Source: Camelus bactrianus (lineage: Eukaryota; Chordata; Mammalia; Artiodactyla; Camelidae). From it: DNA of 64,000 nucleotides. Below, piece by piece: positions 1-11,654 of the stretch. How positions within the stretch are numbered: the stretch's first letter is position 1; each line of letters begins with the position of its first letter. Below the pieces are notes generated by a model, which did no database searches, was not told the origin of the DNA, and was given only the letters and a program-made list of their open reading frames with translations. The translations under genes and the position numbers were made by a program. Location of the stretch: positions 2,635,001 to 2,699,000 of the forward strand of contig NC_133556.1 in the NCBI RefSeq assembly GCF_048773025.1. The letters run 5' to 3'.

Positions 1-1585
1 TGACCGGGTTTTGCCGAACCCTCCCCATTTGGAGGTGGAGGGACAGAGGGAGAGATTGGCTTGAGGTTGTGGCGGGGAGGGGTGCAAAGAGAGGATGCGG
101 GGAGTTCCGACTTCACTAGTGCTTTCTTGAAGGGGCGTGAGTGTTTAGAGGCAACGTTCTCCGGTGGCTCCTGAGACCCGTTCACGCTGGCGAATGTCCA
201 GCCGCAGATTCCTCAACGTGGAACAAGCCGTCTCCCCAGCCTGTAGGCCCTCCCTTAGCCCCCCGGCGTCAGGCGCTGCGCTGCTGCTCCTTTCACTCTC
301 CAGGGAGCTCTCTAGGGCCGGGTCGAAGGCTATGCCAGGCTGGCTTGTACGTGATACCCGGGAAACTCGCGCCTTTGCAGCCCCACTGCCGTGGGTGGAG
401 GCCGTCCCTTCCCAGGACAGCGAACCTGCTGCAGCACCTGAGCCGGGCACTTGCCTGGAGAGACTCTGGTGTGACTTAGACAGCAGCCTGCTGCTTGCCC
501 TCAAACTGCCAGGGACACATTTCCAAACTGCCAGGGGTCTCCTGAAGCCTGTTTCATTTGGCATGAGGTGCACTGGGGAAAGGCGTAGATTCCCAGCATT
601 CTGACAGCTTGCTCCAAAACTCCTTTCTGATCTCCAGCTTTTTTGGCGCTACTTTCCCCAGCCTGCTTCAGGTCGGAAATTTGTGATCGGCTGAAAGTTG
701 CAAAACAAGTTCTTGACATCCAGGGTTGCCGGTCTTGTTTCGAGACTCTGGTGGGGTCACTGTGGGATGTGGAAGGAGTCACTACCTGAATGTCCTGGGG
801 TCTCAGTAGGGACCAGGAGGAGCCTAACAGCCGCATCCTCTTGCCAGCACGTCTTCTGCTGAAGTGATGCTCTTGCTGACTAGCCGCAGGACTTCACCTT
901 TTCTCTGGGTGTAATTTTTGTCATTTTAAAAGGTGAAGACAGATGACGCGTAACATCTTCAAGTTTAAGATATTGAAGATTGCATTTCAGATTGAAAAAC
1001 TCAAAATACAATGCTATAGTAGATCTTAAGTGGCCAAAGGAGGGACTGTTTTGAAGGGACATGGATACTCTCACCTCTTCTTTCGACACAGGGGCACTTT
1101 TAATCAAGTGACCGTGCTTCCGCGTGACGCCTGTGAGGCCAAGGTGGGATACAGAAGTGCATTCACCAAACCTTAGCATTTTAATACTTTACTCTGTCCC
1201 CAAAATAATTTTTGTGGGTTGAAATATACCTTAATATTAATGGAGATTTTTAAAAATGAATTCTATATTGTTCTTTTTGTAAACCAAAGACTTGCTGGAT
1301 GAGGTCAATAACCTCTCTCCCTCTGCGCCTCTGTTGGACTTACGTATAAATTTCAGTTCTTAGACTGAGAAGTAACATGTTTGTAGACGAAAGAGCACAG
1401 TTAAAAGATCCAGCCTCAGAATCGGAGAGAATTAGAATCCAACTCTGGCTGGAACAGACCCCTGACCAATCAGAGCGAGTGCCGACTGATCAGAGTGGTC
1501 GCCTGACCCCTCCAGGAGCCCCTGCCCTTTAGGCTGTTCTGGCCGCTAGCCACTGGGCGTCAGCCCTTCTCTGCCCTCCCTGCAA
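1..1585. other. unique DNA, no gene seen
   Basis: The first 850 bases are GC-rich and the rest is AT-richer. Open frames of about 140 codons exist on both strands over the same bases (164-604 plus, 145-573 minus). That is what GC-rich non-coding DNA gives, and neither product resembles a known family. I see no repeat, RNA gene or clear promoter. Confidence 0.6.
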
Positions 1586-1591
1586 TGAGGA

Positions 1592-1678
1592 GTCAGCCTC
1601 TGAGCCTCAGTTTCCTCCAGGCGTGGGGACAGTAATCTCTGTCTGAGAGCTGTCGTGAGGATCAGCTGAGGGACAGTG
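1592..1678 (+). repeat. MIR SINE fragment
   Basis: This stretch follows the MIR core and 3' half: the 'cctcagtttcctc' block, then a short spacer, then a 'gtgaggatcagctgag' block where the consensus has gtgaggattaaatgag. Only about 85 bases are preserved. MIR is a tRNA-derived SINE mobilised by L2 early in mammalian evolution, so this copy is very old. Confidence 0.7.
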
Positions 1679-1804
1679 GCTTCCTGCCTCGTGCGCCTAC
1701 CTGCGCCTACCTGCGCCCGCGTCGTCTGGGGGCGGCCAATCCATTAGAGACGTGAACTCTATCTGATGGAGACGTTTCTCTGTTTTCCAGGTAAAAATCT
1801 TTAG

Positions 1805-2330
1805 GTGATTTTCCCTTTTTTATTTTGATTATAAAACAATGAGAAAATACAGAAAAGTATGAAAAAGAAATATAAAATTACCTGTAAGTTCTCATATGGA
1901 GTTAACTGCTGGCAATTTTGGAAGTAACATCCTTCCAAAATTTTTTTCTGTGAAAATATACAAATATGTACAGGAATGGTATTATACCAAATATAATGCC
2001 TTATAATCTCCTTTCGTTTAATGCCGTGTCACAGACGTGCTTCCACGCCATCGCATAGCATCGTCATAGAAGGCCATTATATGGAGTCTCTAAATTAAAT
2101 TTGGAGTAATGTCCGTCAGTGGACATTTCAGATTACTTCCTGTGAACTGTAGTGATCTCCTTTATACATGTACCTTGTCATATATACATGGGCTTTTTCT
2201 TAGAATACAGTCCAAGAGGTGGGTTCACTGGACAGAGGGAAAGCATATTTTAAATGAGGCAAGTTACCATTCACTTGACTTAGAACCTGGCGGCTCTAAG
2301 CTATCCTCCCATTAAAGCATATGCAACATC
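1805..2330 (-). repeat. old L1M 3' end, antisense
   Basis: AT-rich sequence that follows the reverse complement of an ancient L1 3' end. It has the run corresponding to 'taatggctgcatagtattcc', then a hexamer-poor stretch about a ~gtggacatttcagattacttcc block, and a tail resembling the 'gtgggttcactggacagaggg' motif. No open frame survives. It belongs to the same general family as the fragments at 42.9-43.2 kb and 49.5-49.8 kb. Subfamily not assigned. Confidence 0.6.
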
Positions 2331-3690
2331 CATCTCTCCACATTTGGGAGTTTTAGGATAAAATAAAATATTTCTATATTCTTTAATAAGCAAGACCATT
2401 TTCTTCACATTCTCTTCCTAAAATTAAATAGAATCTTTAAAGAATATCTTCATGTTAAGATTTTTTTTAAACTCAGTTATCTAAAAAATTAACAAAATCT
2501 TTTAACTGCCAACCAAATCCTTTGGTTTAAACTGCTAAACCAGGCTGTCCATTAAAACGGTATTCATCAGAATCGGAGTGGGGTCTTAACACCGTCGTGG
2601 AGAATCGCCTCTCTTTAGAGACGGCCAGAGTGTGGTCTGAAGTCGGAGGGCTGAGCAGGTTGTCAGCTTTCCTGTCACCTGCCCTCCCTTTCTGGGAATA
2701 GTTACCGTTTTACTCCTGGAGGAAATTTTTTTTTCTCCCAACTTCAGGGCTGCCTGTGAGTGTTACGGTTTTTTTCAGCTGAGTGGATTATTGCAGAGTA
2801 AACACACCTGTGTCATCGCCACTCAGGTCAGGATCAACAAAATATTTTTACTAACATTTCCTGATACAGGTGACCATAATGAAAACTGTGTAATTGTCTT
2901 GAAGATTCCTTGGACTCTAACATCTACGTCAGACCGTCAGCAATTTCTCTTTGGGAGAACGCACCTGATCGGTCTTCCCTTTTCTATTCTTCTCTGGGAA
3001 CAAATAATTCTCAATATTCTGTGTGTTTACGTAACTTGCCAAGCTTTAGATTATCCACAGCATCAGAAAAGCTTGTAATATTCTTACTCTTTGACAATGA
3101 AACCAAACCACAAGACAGTAAGGGCAAAAGATGGAGGTATGCATGTGACTGAGTGTGCTGCTGTGCGTCCTGGCCAGATACCAGCTGTGAACATTTTGGC
3201 ACAAGTTAGTACTGGGTACTAACCTTGTGCTTGTAGATAAAGGTGGAGGCACAATCATGAATCCTGTGCTTTGCGTCGGGGAACCTGGCGGGGGATGAGA
3301 TGTGCCGGTGAGGTTACTCGGTACAGCAGCTGGTCACTGAGGCCCGGGAGGGAGCGCAGCCACTTGCCTGCGGACGCAGATCCGTCGGCTGCAGGGGCCA
3401 CAGACTCCAGACTCCTGGGCGGCATGCCCTCCCCCAGGTGCCGGCTGTGCCTTGGATCTCAAAGACCCGGGAAGGGCAGAGTCGGCCTGGCCCCCAGCTC
3501 CCTGCTCCCAGGCCGCGTCCCCAGCCTCACTCCACCTTTCCCTGCGTGTTCAGGACCGACACCTGGTTCAATCCCGCGGCTTGGTCCACAGCTTTCGCGT
3601 TACCTTTCTTTCTTGTGGTTGACGTACCATTTTTCTTCTCTTCTTTCCCACACGAACACCGCCAGGCCCGCACTGCTTCCCATACGTGGT
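2331..3690. other. unique DNA, no gene seen
   Basis: AT-rich from 2331 to about 3200, then GC-rich. Several 70-200 codon open frames overlap on both strands; none has a recognisable domain, and none is flanked by a convincing acceptor and donor pair. No repeat recognised. Confidence 0.55.
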
Positions 3691-3699
3691 GAAGTCACA

Positions 3700-4040
3700 G
3701 CCTGGTCAGTAGCGGAGCGGAGCGGCGCTCTGATTAAAGTGATTAAAACTGTACACAGCATGCGTAATTCACCTCTGCGCGGCTGTCACCGCGGGCTGAT
3801 GCGCGGAGCCGATCCGGTATCTGTCTGTGGCAGCCGGCGTATGCTACACGACCATTTTTTTTTTCCTGCAGAATTTTAATCACTTGAGATAGAGAGCCGG
3901 GAGAGAGAGATCAAGGCTGTATTAATCCTCTCAATGGCTTTATAAGCTCCCTTCTATTCTGCTGCTGCTGATCAAGAAAAGTAATGCCGCCTTCATCCGA
4001 GATGCCAAGGTCAGTCATCTCTGTGCCCTTTGGTGGCAAA
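3700..4040. other. CpG-rich patch followed by a conserved-looking block
   Basis: About 3715-3845 holds some fourteen CpG dinucleotides in roughly 130 bases. It is followed, at 3860-4015, by a repeat-free sequence with TTTAATCACTTGAG, GTATTAATCC and CTGCTGCTGCTGATCAAG. The even composition and TAAT/ATTA cores are typical of conserved non-coding elements. Conservation itself cannot be judged from one genome. Confidence 0.3.
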
Positions 4041-6750
4041 GATGCCATCAGGAAGAGATTTAACGAACGTGGTTCTGGCCGCGCTTTGCGGGGAAAAGGA
4101 TGTGTTCCATGACCCCGGGATGATCAGGCGGGCCCCCGTTTCAGGCACAAATCATTTCTAAATATTAGCCCCATTAGAAAGACGTTCCTAAACAGCTGGT
4201 GGGGGCTGCAGCCTGGCAGCGAAGGGTGGCTGAAGAACCGGGGAGAGGAGGCGGGCCTGCCCCGGCGACGGGTCAGGCGGCCCTGCGGGCGCTCGGGCAC
4301 CTCCCTGGGGTGCTGCCAAGACCAAAATACCAGTGCAGTGATGCACAGGTGTGTGGTGACATTTAAAAACAATGCCCTGCTGTTTTTGCAAGAAGGCGTG
4401 GACAGGTGAACAACAGAAGTCCTTTCAGCTCAGCAGCACCTGAGCTCGATTCCCAGCTGGCTGCGTGCTGCGCCTTCCACCCACTCCCTTTCTTCCGCGG
4501 TTTTCTCCAAAACATGTTCCCTGGGCCGCGGAGACATGACAGGAGCTGACATGGCCTCAATAGAAGGTCACGGACCAGGTGGCCGAGAGCAAGGCCCGCC
4601 AAGCTGCTGCAGCCCTTGCAGCCCTGCCCGCAGTGGTCTTGAGCCGCGCTCTTAGGAAGTCACTCTGCATCGCAGTGGTTTGTCCTGGTGAGGGAGGGGC
4701 ACCCACGAGGTCCCCACGAGGTTTCCGGGGTGATCAGAGAGAGGTGGGCAAGGCGCTGGCTGCTCGCCCTCAAGGACAGGGGAGGAAGCCTCGGCTCTGG
4801 GTGGCAGGGCTCCAGGGCAGTTCAGGGGGGATTCTGAAGGGAGCTGGCACACCGGCGCGGCTAACATAAGTGGCTTTTAAATGTATCTCAAAAACGTTAG
4901 GTTTCCCTTCTCCTGAGAGGTGGCTGTGCAGCCTCCCTCCAGGGTAGGAGCTCGGAGCTCTGCTCTGCCCCTGGACCAGCAGAGGGGCTGGTACAGGCAG
5001 GCTGACCCGCGGTGCGCAGAGAGGGTCAAGGGCAGCGCTAACACGGACACCACTCCTCTCCAGGCTGGGACCTGCCTTCTCTCCTCTGTAGTCTGGCTGC
5101 AGGCTCTGATTCCACCCTCCCGGAATTTGTGCGTGGGCTCCTTAAATGCCTCCACCTGACTCAGCTCTTTTAGGGTTTCTGATCTCCCCAGGGCTGGGGT
5201 GACACTCAGCCCTGCCCGGCTGAAAGACAGAGAGCCGGTCTGGGATGTGAACAGCATCGCAGGGGCACGTTCTGCCCACTTACTGGAGCAAACTGTGTGA
5301 CTTAGGCACACTGATGTCTACTCACAACGGAACCTCCCTTTTTTCACTGAAGCAGCCTTGGCAAGGCCTTTCCTTGGAACCACTCCCTTAGCAATTCATT
5401 TGAGCCGTTGAAATGAATGAGACTGAACGTGAAAGAAAGCATTCTATGACTTAGACTTCCTCTCCTGCCCGAGTTCCTGTGCTGATGTGGAGAACAGTTC
5501 AGTTGTAAATACCTAGGAGATCGGTCTGGCTTTTGCTCCCTTCGAGTGTAATTTCTGCCCTGGACTGTCTTCCCGTTCCTGTGGATCAGAGCATGTGTTG
5601 GCTGGAGGGGTCGCGCCGATGTGACTGGCCCTCAGAAGAGCCTGGAACATGGGAGCGGCCGCTCTCAGTTACGGGCGTGGCTCACGGAGCCCAGGGACTT
5701 TCTGTGGGGGCCACGGAGCCCGGGGGCCCAGGACGGTGCCAAGGGGCTCCAAGCGTAAAGCAGATGTCACGGGTGGCCAGCGGGCAGGTTCCCAGTGCGT
5801 CCCCCGACACGCACGCTTCATCCAGCATGACCCCCACTTCCCTCTGTTTTCTACGCTGAGCTTCCTCCTAGGATTTCTTTTAGGAAAAGAATGTTTCTTG
5901 AAAGTTTCAGAGCGTGCACAGCCCTTTCTATGTAGTCCTTTGCTCTGTCTCTAAAGGAATTGATAAAGGACAGGGTTGGTCTCCTTGATAAGAACCTTAA
6001 GGAAGGGGTGTATCTGATCGAGGAAGCTCTCTGGGGAGGTACTGTGAGTCCATCTCCCACAGGTCAACCCAGGGGGGTGTATGTGTGAACATCTGGTTAT
6101 TCCAGGCTGTCTCATGGCAAAAATGAATTCCCAGAACTCACCCTGACGGCTAACCAGGGCTCCTGGGGGCCAGGGGAAGACTGAGGACCCCAGATCATGA
6201 AGGCCTTCCATCTTCCTTCTAAGCACGTTAGTCTTTACCATGAGGACGGAACCAGAAACCTCAGTGATACCCTCCACCCCTGTTCCCTCTGTCCAGTTAG
6301 CAATCACACTGCCCGGCAGTGGAGACCTGGGTCCCGGGTCCCGTCCCTCCTCTCTGCTCCTGCTGCCCCGGACCTAGTCTTCCTCCCGACGGAACGCCCT
6401 CCTCATCCCCCCATCCCGGCCTCCGCCCATTACTCAAGCCCCACGCAGCCTGAAGAACCCTGCTTTTGGAAAATAGGTGCCACCAAGCCCCCGCTTTAAG
6501 AACACTGCTCACTTGCTTCCCATGTCCGATGACCAGGCTTGCAGGCTCTTGACGAGGCCACAGTCTCGTTCCAGGGGCTCCTTGGTTGACAGAGGCCACG
6601 CATGTTCCCATCCCGCTGGGCGGAGGCTCACTGAGGGCCCCTGCGTGTGCATCCTGGCGCCCTGCACGTGAGAGGTGTGCTGTGCGTTTGACCAGGCTCC
6701 ACTGGTCACTGGCGTCCTGTGTCCCGGGCACCTGACCAAGGGACACAGGC
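4041..6750. other. unique GC-rich DNA, no gene seen
   Basis: Mixed GC-rich sequence. A short MIR-like string lies near 5268-5312 (tctgcccacttactggag followed by gtgtgacttaggcac) and is too short to call. The open frames in 4579-4869, 4877-5311 and 5533-5859 overlap each other on opposite strands and match nothing I know. Confidence 0.55.
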
Positions 6751-6754
6751 CTCT

Positions 6755-6872
6755 TGTTAGCTCCTCATGACGACCTGAAGCAGCAGGAGTGGCTCGCGCC
6801 GTTCCTTCCATGAGGAAACAGTCTCAGGGAGACTCAGCGCCTGTCTAACTTTCTTGTTATTTCACAGCCTTT
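6755..6872 (-). repeat. MIR SINE, antisense
   Basis: Reads as the reverse complement of MIR: a 'ctcctcatgacgacctgaag' block, a 'catgaggaaacagtctcaggg' like block (gaggaaactgaggctcag in the consensus), then 'gcctgtctaactttcttg'. It lies directly beside an L2 scrap. Confidence 0.65.
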
Positions 6873-6875
6873 CAG

Positions 6876-6935
6876 CGGGCAGTTTGTGAGCACCTGCTGT
6901 GTGCCAGGCCGTGCTGGGAGCACAGGTGCCAGAGG
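6876..6935 (-). repeat. L2 LINE 3' end, antisense
   Basis: Contains the well-known reverse complement of the L2 tail, 'gtgagcacctgctgtgtgcc' followed by aggc and gtgctggg. Around 60 bases remain. Confidence 0.65.
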
Positions 6936-7964
6936 CTGGGAGGCCCCTGGGATGGGGAGGCGGTGGAGGAGCAGCCAGACCGCTCTCCGCTTCGCGTGAA
7001 GCCAGGGGCTTAGTCTCCAAAAATAAGGGCATCTGTGGTGTGCTTCGAATTTCCAATGGAAGAGGCAACCCTCCAACCCCCAGGAAGTCGCTGAGCCTGG
7101 GTGTGGGGGCTTGTCTGCTGGTGACAGGCCTGGGCCTCAGGGCCTGGGGTTGGGTAGGTGAGAGCTTGTCCCCTCTTCTCGCCGCTGGCCCCGTCAGTCT
7201 GAATGGGAAGATGGGAAGGGGCGGGAAGGAAGGCGCTCTCCTGGGCTTCCTGGGCCCCCAGGCTGCTCTGGCCGTGGCCCCAGGGCAGCTCAGGAACACC
7301 TGACCCTGGTGCATCCGAGCCTGAGCCTGCGCCTGCCCCAGGTGACAGGGCAGCACTGGGAAGGTGGGCGGGCGGCCGGACGTGCTGGGTGGGGACAGCC
7401 GTGCGGCTGGTTTCCCGGGAGAGGCGTGGGTGCCCGGCAGTTCCCCAGGGCCGGCCCTTCGTGCGTTCACCTCTGCAAACTGGCTGAGGCCATCCAGTCT
7501 GGGCTAGCCCCCACCCCAGTACGGCAACTGGGGGCTGGCTGCACGGGCGTGGGGTGGGACCTGCTCAGGACACGTCCCTCACACTTCGTGGAGAACGCAG
7601 TGCAGACCCCTGATGCTTGTCCCCTTTATAGGGGCGTCTCTTGTACATAAGCTTTCTGTGTGGGTGTCAGTTACTGGGAACCTGCGATGGCCTCTATATC
7701 GAGTCCCCGCCACCCGCCTGCCCTCCCGGCCCCCACCCCCACCCCCCCGGGGTGCCGGGGGCACGTCCATGTGCCCGCTTTCCCTCCTGAGCTGGTGAAT
7801 GCCACGGCATCTATTACCATGTCTTCCAACAGGATGCGTGCTGCATAATTATCGAGTTACTCCGGCCTAATTCATTTCCCAGATTCCGCAACGCCAACCT
7901 GCATTAGTCGTGCAGCTTCATCGGCGCCTGTCCTCTGTCTCGTTTCCTCCCGGAGTTCATGATA

Positions 7965-8160
7965 AATAACAACAATAATGACACATGCTCGCATCTGTTA
8001 AGCACTTTCTGGAGACGGGTGTTCCGCAGGTTGTTCTGTTGTGGATTCTTCCTCTCGCATCCTAAGCTGAGTTCTGGGTCTTGAATGTCTAGAGGGATCC
8101 CCGAGACAAGGACTTCAGTGCAAGTGGCTTGTCCAGGAGGCGACCCTAGGACAGGAGTAA
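7965..8160 (-). repeat. possible MIR, antisense
   Basis: Order of short matches to reverse-complement MIR: a run of ataa/taac, a 'ttaagcactttctgg' block, and near the end 'caagtggcttgtccagg' (consensus ttgcccaaggtcac region). Divergence is high and the middle is not alignable by eye. Confidence 0.35.
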
Positions 8161-8480
8161 CAAGGAGGGACTGGAGGCTTATTATCAGGCACGGCTGTTG
8201 GTGGATGGCCAGAGCTGACCCCCTGGGGGACACCCCCCCCGGAGCCCACGCAGAACATGCACCGGGTAGTTATCACATCTCAGGGGTGCAGGAGGGGGCC
8301 GCGGCGTAGGCAGGGCCCCTCAGCGAGGTCCGCTGGGCTGCTGGGCGGGGGGCGCTGCCTCTCAGGGACGTCTGGCCCCTGTGCGGGGAGGCCAGGCAGG
8401 TCCCAGCCAGCCGAGAAGCCGTCCGGTGCGGTGCGGGCCTCGGGAGGCAGCCAGTGTGTGCTGCCGGGGGGGCCCGGAGA

Positions 8481-8497
8481 GGGTGGGTGGGGGCGGG
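8481..8497 (+). other. G-quadruplex motif with one-base loops
   Basis: Four G-runs separated by single bases: GGG-T-GGG-T-GGGGG-C-GGG. This is the most stable class of G-quadruplex sequence. It lies in GC-rich DNA without a visible promoter. Confidence 0.7.
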
Positions 8498-8884
8498 CAT
8501 CTTCCGCGTGGGGCATTTTCCTTCCACAGGCAGTAAGCTGAGTCTTGGTGGGCTAAGTAGCTTGCTTTGGGTGACTCCTATAAGTCATTTATGTTCTTTT
8601 CTCTGTGCACGCTCCCCTCCCTTCCTGCCAATCCAAATATTTACCGTGCAGCTCCGCTCCACAGCGCTGTGAGCTTGGTGCCCGCCTCTGTCAGGGTTGG
8701 CGTCTTTTCCACTGGATTCTGCCCCAGAGTTGCTTGTCCAGGTGCCAACCCTACTTGCCTCTCTGAAGGAGTGTATCTGACCTACTCTGAAGAGGAACGA
8801 CGGATGTGGCTGGGTAGATCTTTCCGTGGAGGGCTGTGTTTTCCTGTTGGAACGCCGTATTCTCAGTTCTGTTGGGAAGTGAGT

Positions 8885-9190
8885 CGGCTGGGTTCTGCTG
8901 CTGTTGTGAGCAAGCTCATCGTCTCAGCGGTTTAACGCAGCGCGGGTCGATTTCTCACCCACGTTCACTGCTGGTCCGCTTGGTGGTTCAGGGCGCTGGG
9001 CAGCTTTGGCCTCGTGGCCTTGTGGCCCCCTGGCCCCCAGCGCATCAGGGCCCGGGCAGGTCCCAGGAATGGCTGGAGGCTCCTGCCTGGGCATTTCACT
9101 GATTGTCCTGCAATGACCATGCCATTTCTGTTTCCATTTTATTAACCAGAGCTTCTCAGATGGCCCCACTCGTTACCAGAAGGCTGGGAA
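8885..9190 (+). repeat. old mammalian interspersed repeat, family uncertain
   Basis: Begins with a decayed form of a common mammalian repeat ('tcagcggtttaacgcag', then 'tttctcacccacgttc', then tcngctggg-like text and a later 'ggctgggaagtgcagctt'). I recognise the same plan at 12.69-13.06 kb and 14.29-14.60 kb but cannot name the family with confidence. It could be an old LTR or DNA-transposon derivative. Confidence 0.35.
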
Positions 9191-10700
9191 GTGCAGCTTT
9201 CTGTGAGCCCAGAAGGGGAGGAGGGACTGCAGGGTCTGAGTGAGGCCTAGCCGGAGAAGTAGTGGTAATTAAGCGATCAGGATCCAGGCCTGCCTGGGGC
9301 ATTTCCTGGGATTTCTGAGAGGCTGGGAGAGTTTTGCCTTGAGCTGTAAATGTCAGTTGCTCATTAATTCCTCAGAAATGCCCAGAGCCGAGGCTGCTGT
9401 TGCTAATAAGATATATTTGTTTGGTTATTTAACAAATCAAAAGACCATGTTGTCATTTTCCCCTGGTCCTGATGGTTCTTTGAGCGGATGAGAGAGCCCC
9501 ATTTTATGCATCATGTTCCTTGTAACATCTTTTTCTTTCCTATCCCTCCAAGTTATGCTTGGAAATAAATCTTCTTGGCAAGAAATATCATCATGGGATA
9601 GAAATCAACAGTTGTTCTCACAGCTGTTTTGAAACCTAAACAACTAAAAAATGCATTTTAATGTTTATTTTAATACTCTTCTTTCTTCCTAGCAGCTGAT
9701 GTGAGATCTGCTGGCCTTGGGTCCTGCACATTTTAATTTACACTTGGTGTATTCTCTTCGTCTGGTGGCTTTCAGAAAAAGTGACAATATATGATTCTTG
9801 CCACCTTCACACTAAGGTGTACAAATGCTTTCCACGTATTTTGTTTTGTTTTGTTTTTTTAATATGATTTAGCCAAAGGGAGACCAGCAGATTTAGGAAG
9901 AGCTCGGATGTGTTCTACTTAAGTGAATAGCTGACGCCTGACTTTCTTTTTTCATCAGTGATTGACAGATGCCACGCCTTCTGCCTGACTGGCGCAGATC
10001 CGGTTTGATAAAGGAGGAAATGGTATCTTTACAGCGGTGTCCAGGTTGTCCTCACTCTTGTGAAAACCGTGGACATGAGCCCTTGTTCAGAGGAAGGATG
10101 ACCCACCACTTAACCTGGCGCTGTTTTCATAACGTTGCCCCACCCCACAGGCTGGTCCTGGCCCTGGGGATGGAACCGGCAGCAGCTTCTACCCTGAGCA
10201 GAACAGGACTGGAGCCGCACCCCGCCTCTGGAGGGCTTACGCTATTAGGTGCCCATCATGTGAGGTGGATTTACAAAGGCTTTTGAGGACCCAAAGAGAA
10301 AATGCACCCAGTAAATCAATGGTGATGCATTAACAGACTGCTACTGAAGCCATTGTTCACAGAATGTAATTCCTGGATAATGACATTTTGTACAGTATAT
10401 CATCACAAACCAATGGTACTATCACAGAGTAGAAGCAGCTCTGATAAATTACCTACAAATAGGATCTTAGAATTCTAGCGCAGATCTAATTTGAGGCTAG
10501 CAGTATTTGTGGAGCAATAGATTTCATTTTTGCATCGTACAAAGGTACCAAAAAAATCCTGCACATATCGTGAGCAGCCAGTGTTTTCCATGATAAGCGA
10601 CTGGTACAAAATGGGCAAGATTTTCACGTCTTCTGACTCTGCCTCTTCTTACTCTGTATGATAAGCTCTGTTCTCTTTAGTTCTTGTATTTTATCTAAAA
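9191..10700. other. AT-rich unique DNA with conserved-looking blocks
   Basis: Repeat-free, mixed-composition sequence with many homeodomain-type cores: GTGGTAATTAAGCGATC near 9262, CTCATTAATTCC near 9360, TTATTTAACAAATC near 9426, GATAAATTACC near 10443. Open frames here are short. The texture resembles developmental enhancers in gene deserts; this is inference only. Confidence 0.35.
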
Positions 10701-11540
10701 ATGAATTTGTGAGCACTTCTGAAAATTGCAAGCACTTTAAAGGAACTATGCAATTTGGTGTTTTTAAAGTAGAGGTATGGGAATAGCATAATTTTGTTGC
10801 CGTTAATTTTTTTAATGAGATGTGTTGATACTCCTATAAGATCATGACAGGTCCATCTGTAGCCCTGTTGTCCTGTAGGACCTGGAAAGTCAGACACCCA
10901 GCAGGAGCTCTTAGCCTCTGAAGTCTGATAAGAATTGAGACTGAGAGTGATGTCCAATCAGTGCCTCTGAGACCCAGTCAAATAATAGGATCTCTGAGCA
11001 TGGAGCCATGTGTCATTGAACTTTTCCATACCTCTTAATGCTAGGACAAATGCCTCGTGTCCAGAAGCACTCGCATTGGAGAAGATGGCAGGGAGACGCT
11101 GGTGGGAGATAATGCTCTCTGTCCTGTCCCTGGCATCCAGGGACCAGGCATCCACCTGGGCTCTCCCGGGACCCTGGAGGGAGCGTGGGTGACACAGGAC
11201 AGCGGCGCTGTCGCTGCTTTAGAACTCACCGTGGTGGTGTCCGAAGGTGCACGTCACACAGCCTCGTGGACCATTCCCACCACAAGGTGGTGACTGTGTG
11301 TGCTGTTTCAGAGGTACCTTGGCTGCTGTTGGTCTTTCTCCCAAGACTGCTGGCCAGCCTCTCACCAGTTTTTGTGTACTCCTGAGAACCCTGGGAGACC
11401 TCCCACCCCTCCTTTCTTTGATATAGCCTGACCCCCACCCCCAGTGACTGCGCAGGGAGTATGGGCTTGACAGTCCCTAAGTGCTCACAGCAGGAACTTG
11501 CAAGGCGCTCTGATCTCCCACTTTAAGACGACTCCCAGAC
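10701..11540. other. unique DNA, no gene seen
   Basis: No repeat or gene recognised. Several 60-80 codon frames overlap on both strands between 10958 and 11440, which argues against any one of them being coding. Confidence 0.55.
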
Positions 11541-11549
11541 ATGTCCCTT

Positions 11550-11632
11550 GCTCAGTCCTGTAGGCAACTGGCAGCCAAGCCGGGACTGGAATTCTGTCGT
11601 CTTGACTCTAAACGTCGTGTCCTTTTCCCTGG
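11550..11632 (-). repeat. MIR SINE fragment, antisense
   Basis: Follows the 5' half of MIR in reverse complement: 'actggcagccaagccggg' then 'actggaattctgtcgtc' then 'ttgactctaaacgtcgtg', corresponding to the consensus region from ctagtaagtggcagagc to cagactgcc. Confidence 0.5.
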
Positions 11633-11654
11633 CGAAAGGTCCAGTCGGATGTTC

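Larger units (their letters stand above)
6936..8880. other. unique GC-rich DNA, no gene seen
   Basis: Strongly GC-rich, with long shadow frames on both strands (for example 6862-7470 minus and 6899-7303 plus). A faint MIR-like segment in antisense lies about 7965-8160: 'ataacaacaataatgacac', then 'gttaagcactttctgg', then 'agtggcttgtcc'. A strong G-quadruplex motif sits at 8481-8497. No gene evidence. Confidence 0.5.

Noticed and set aside
164-604. Mirror-image open frames at the left edge (plus and minus)
   Set aside because: Both strands open over the same bases and neither product resembles a protein family.
3271-3879. Open frame of 202 codons on the plus strand
   Set aside because: No recognisable domain, no splice or promoter context, composition-driven.
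6862-7470. Open frame of 202 codons on the minus strand
   Set aside because: Proline/arginine-rich text typical of GC-rich non-coding DNA, with plus-strand frames over the same region. It also starts in an L2 fragment.
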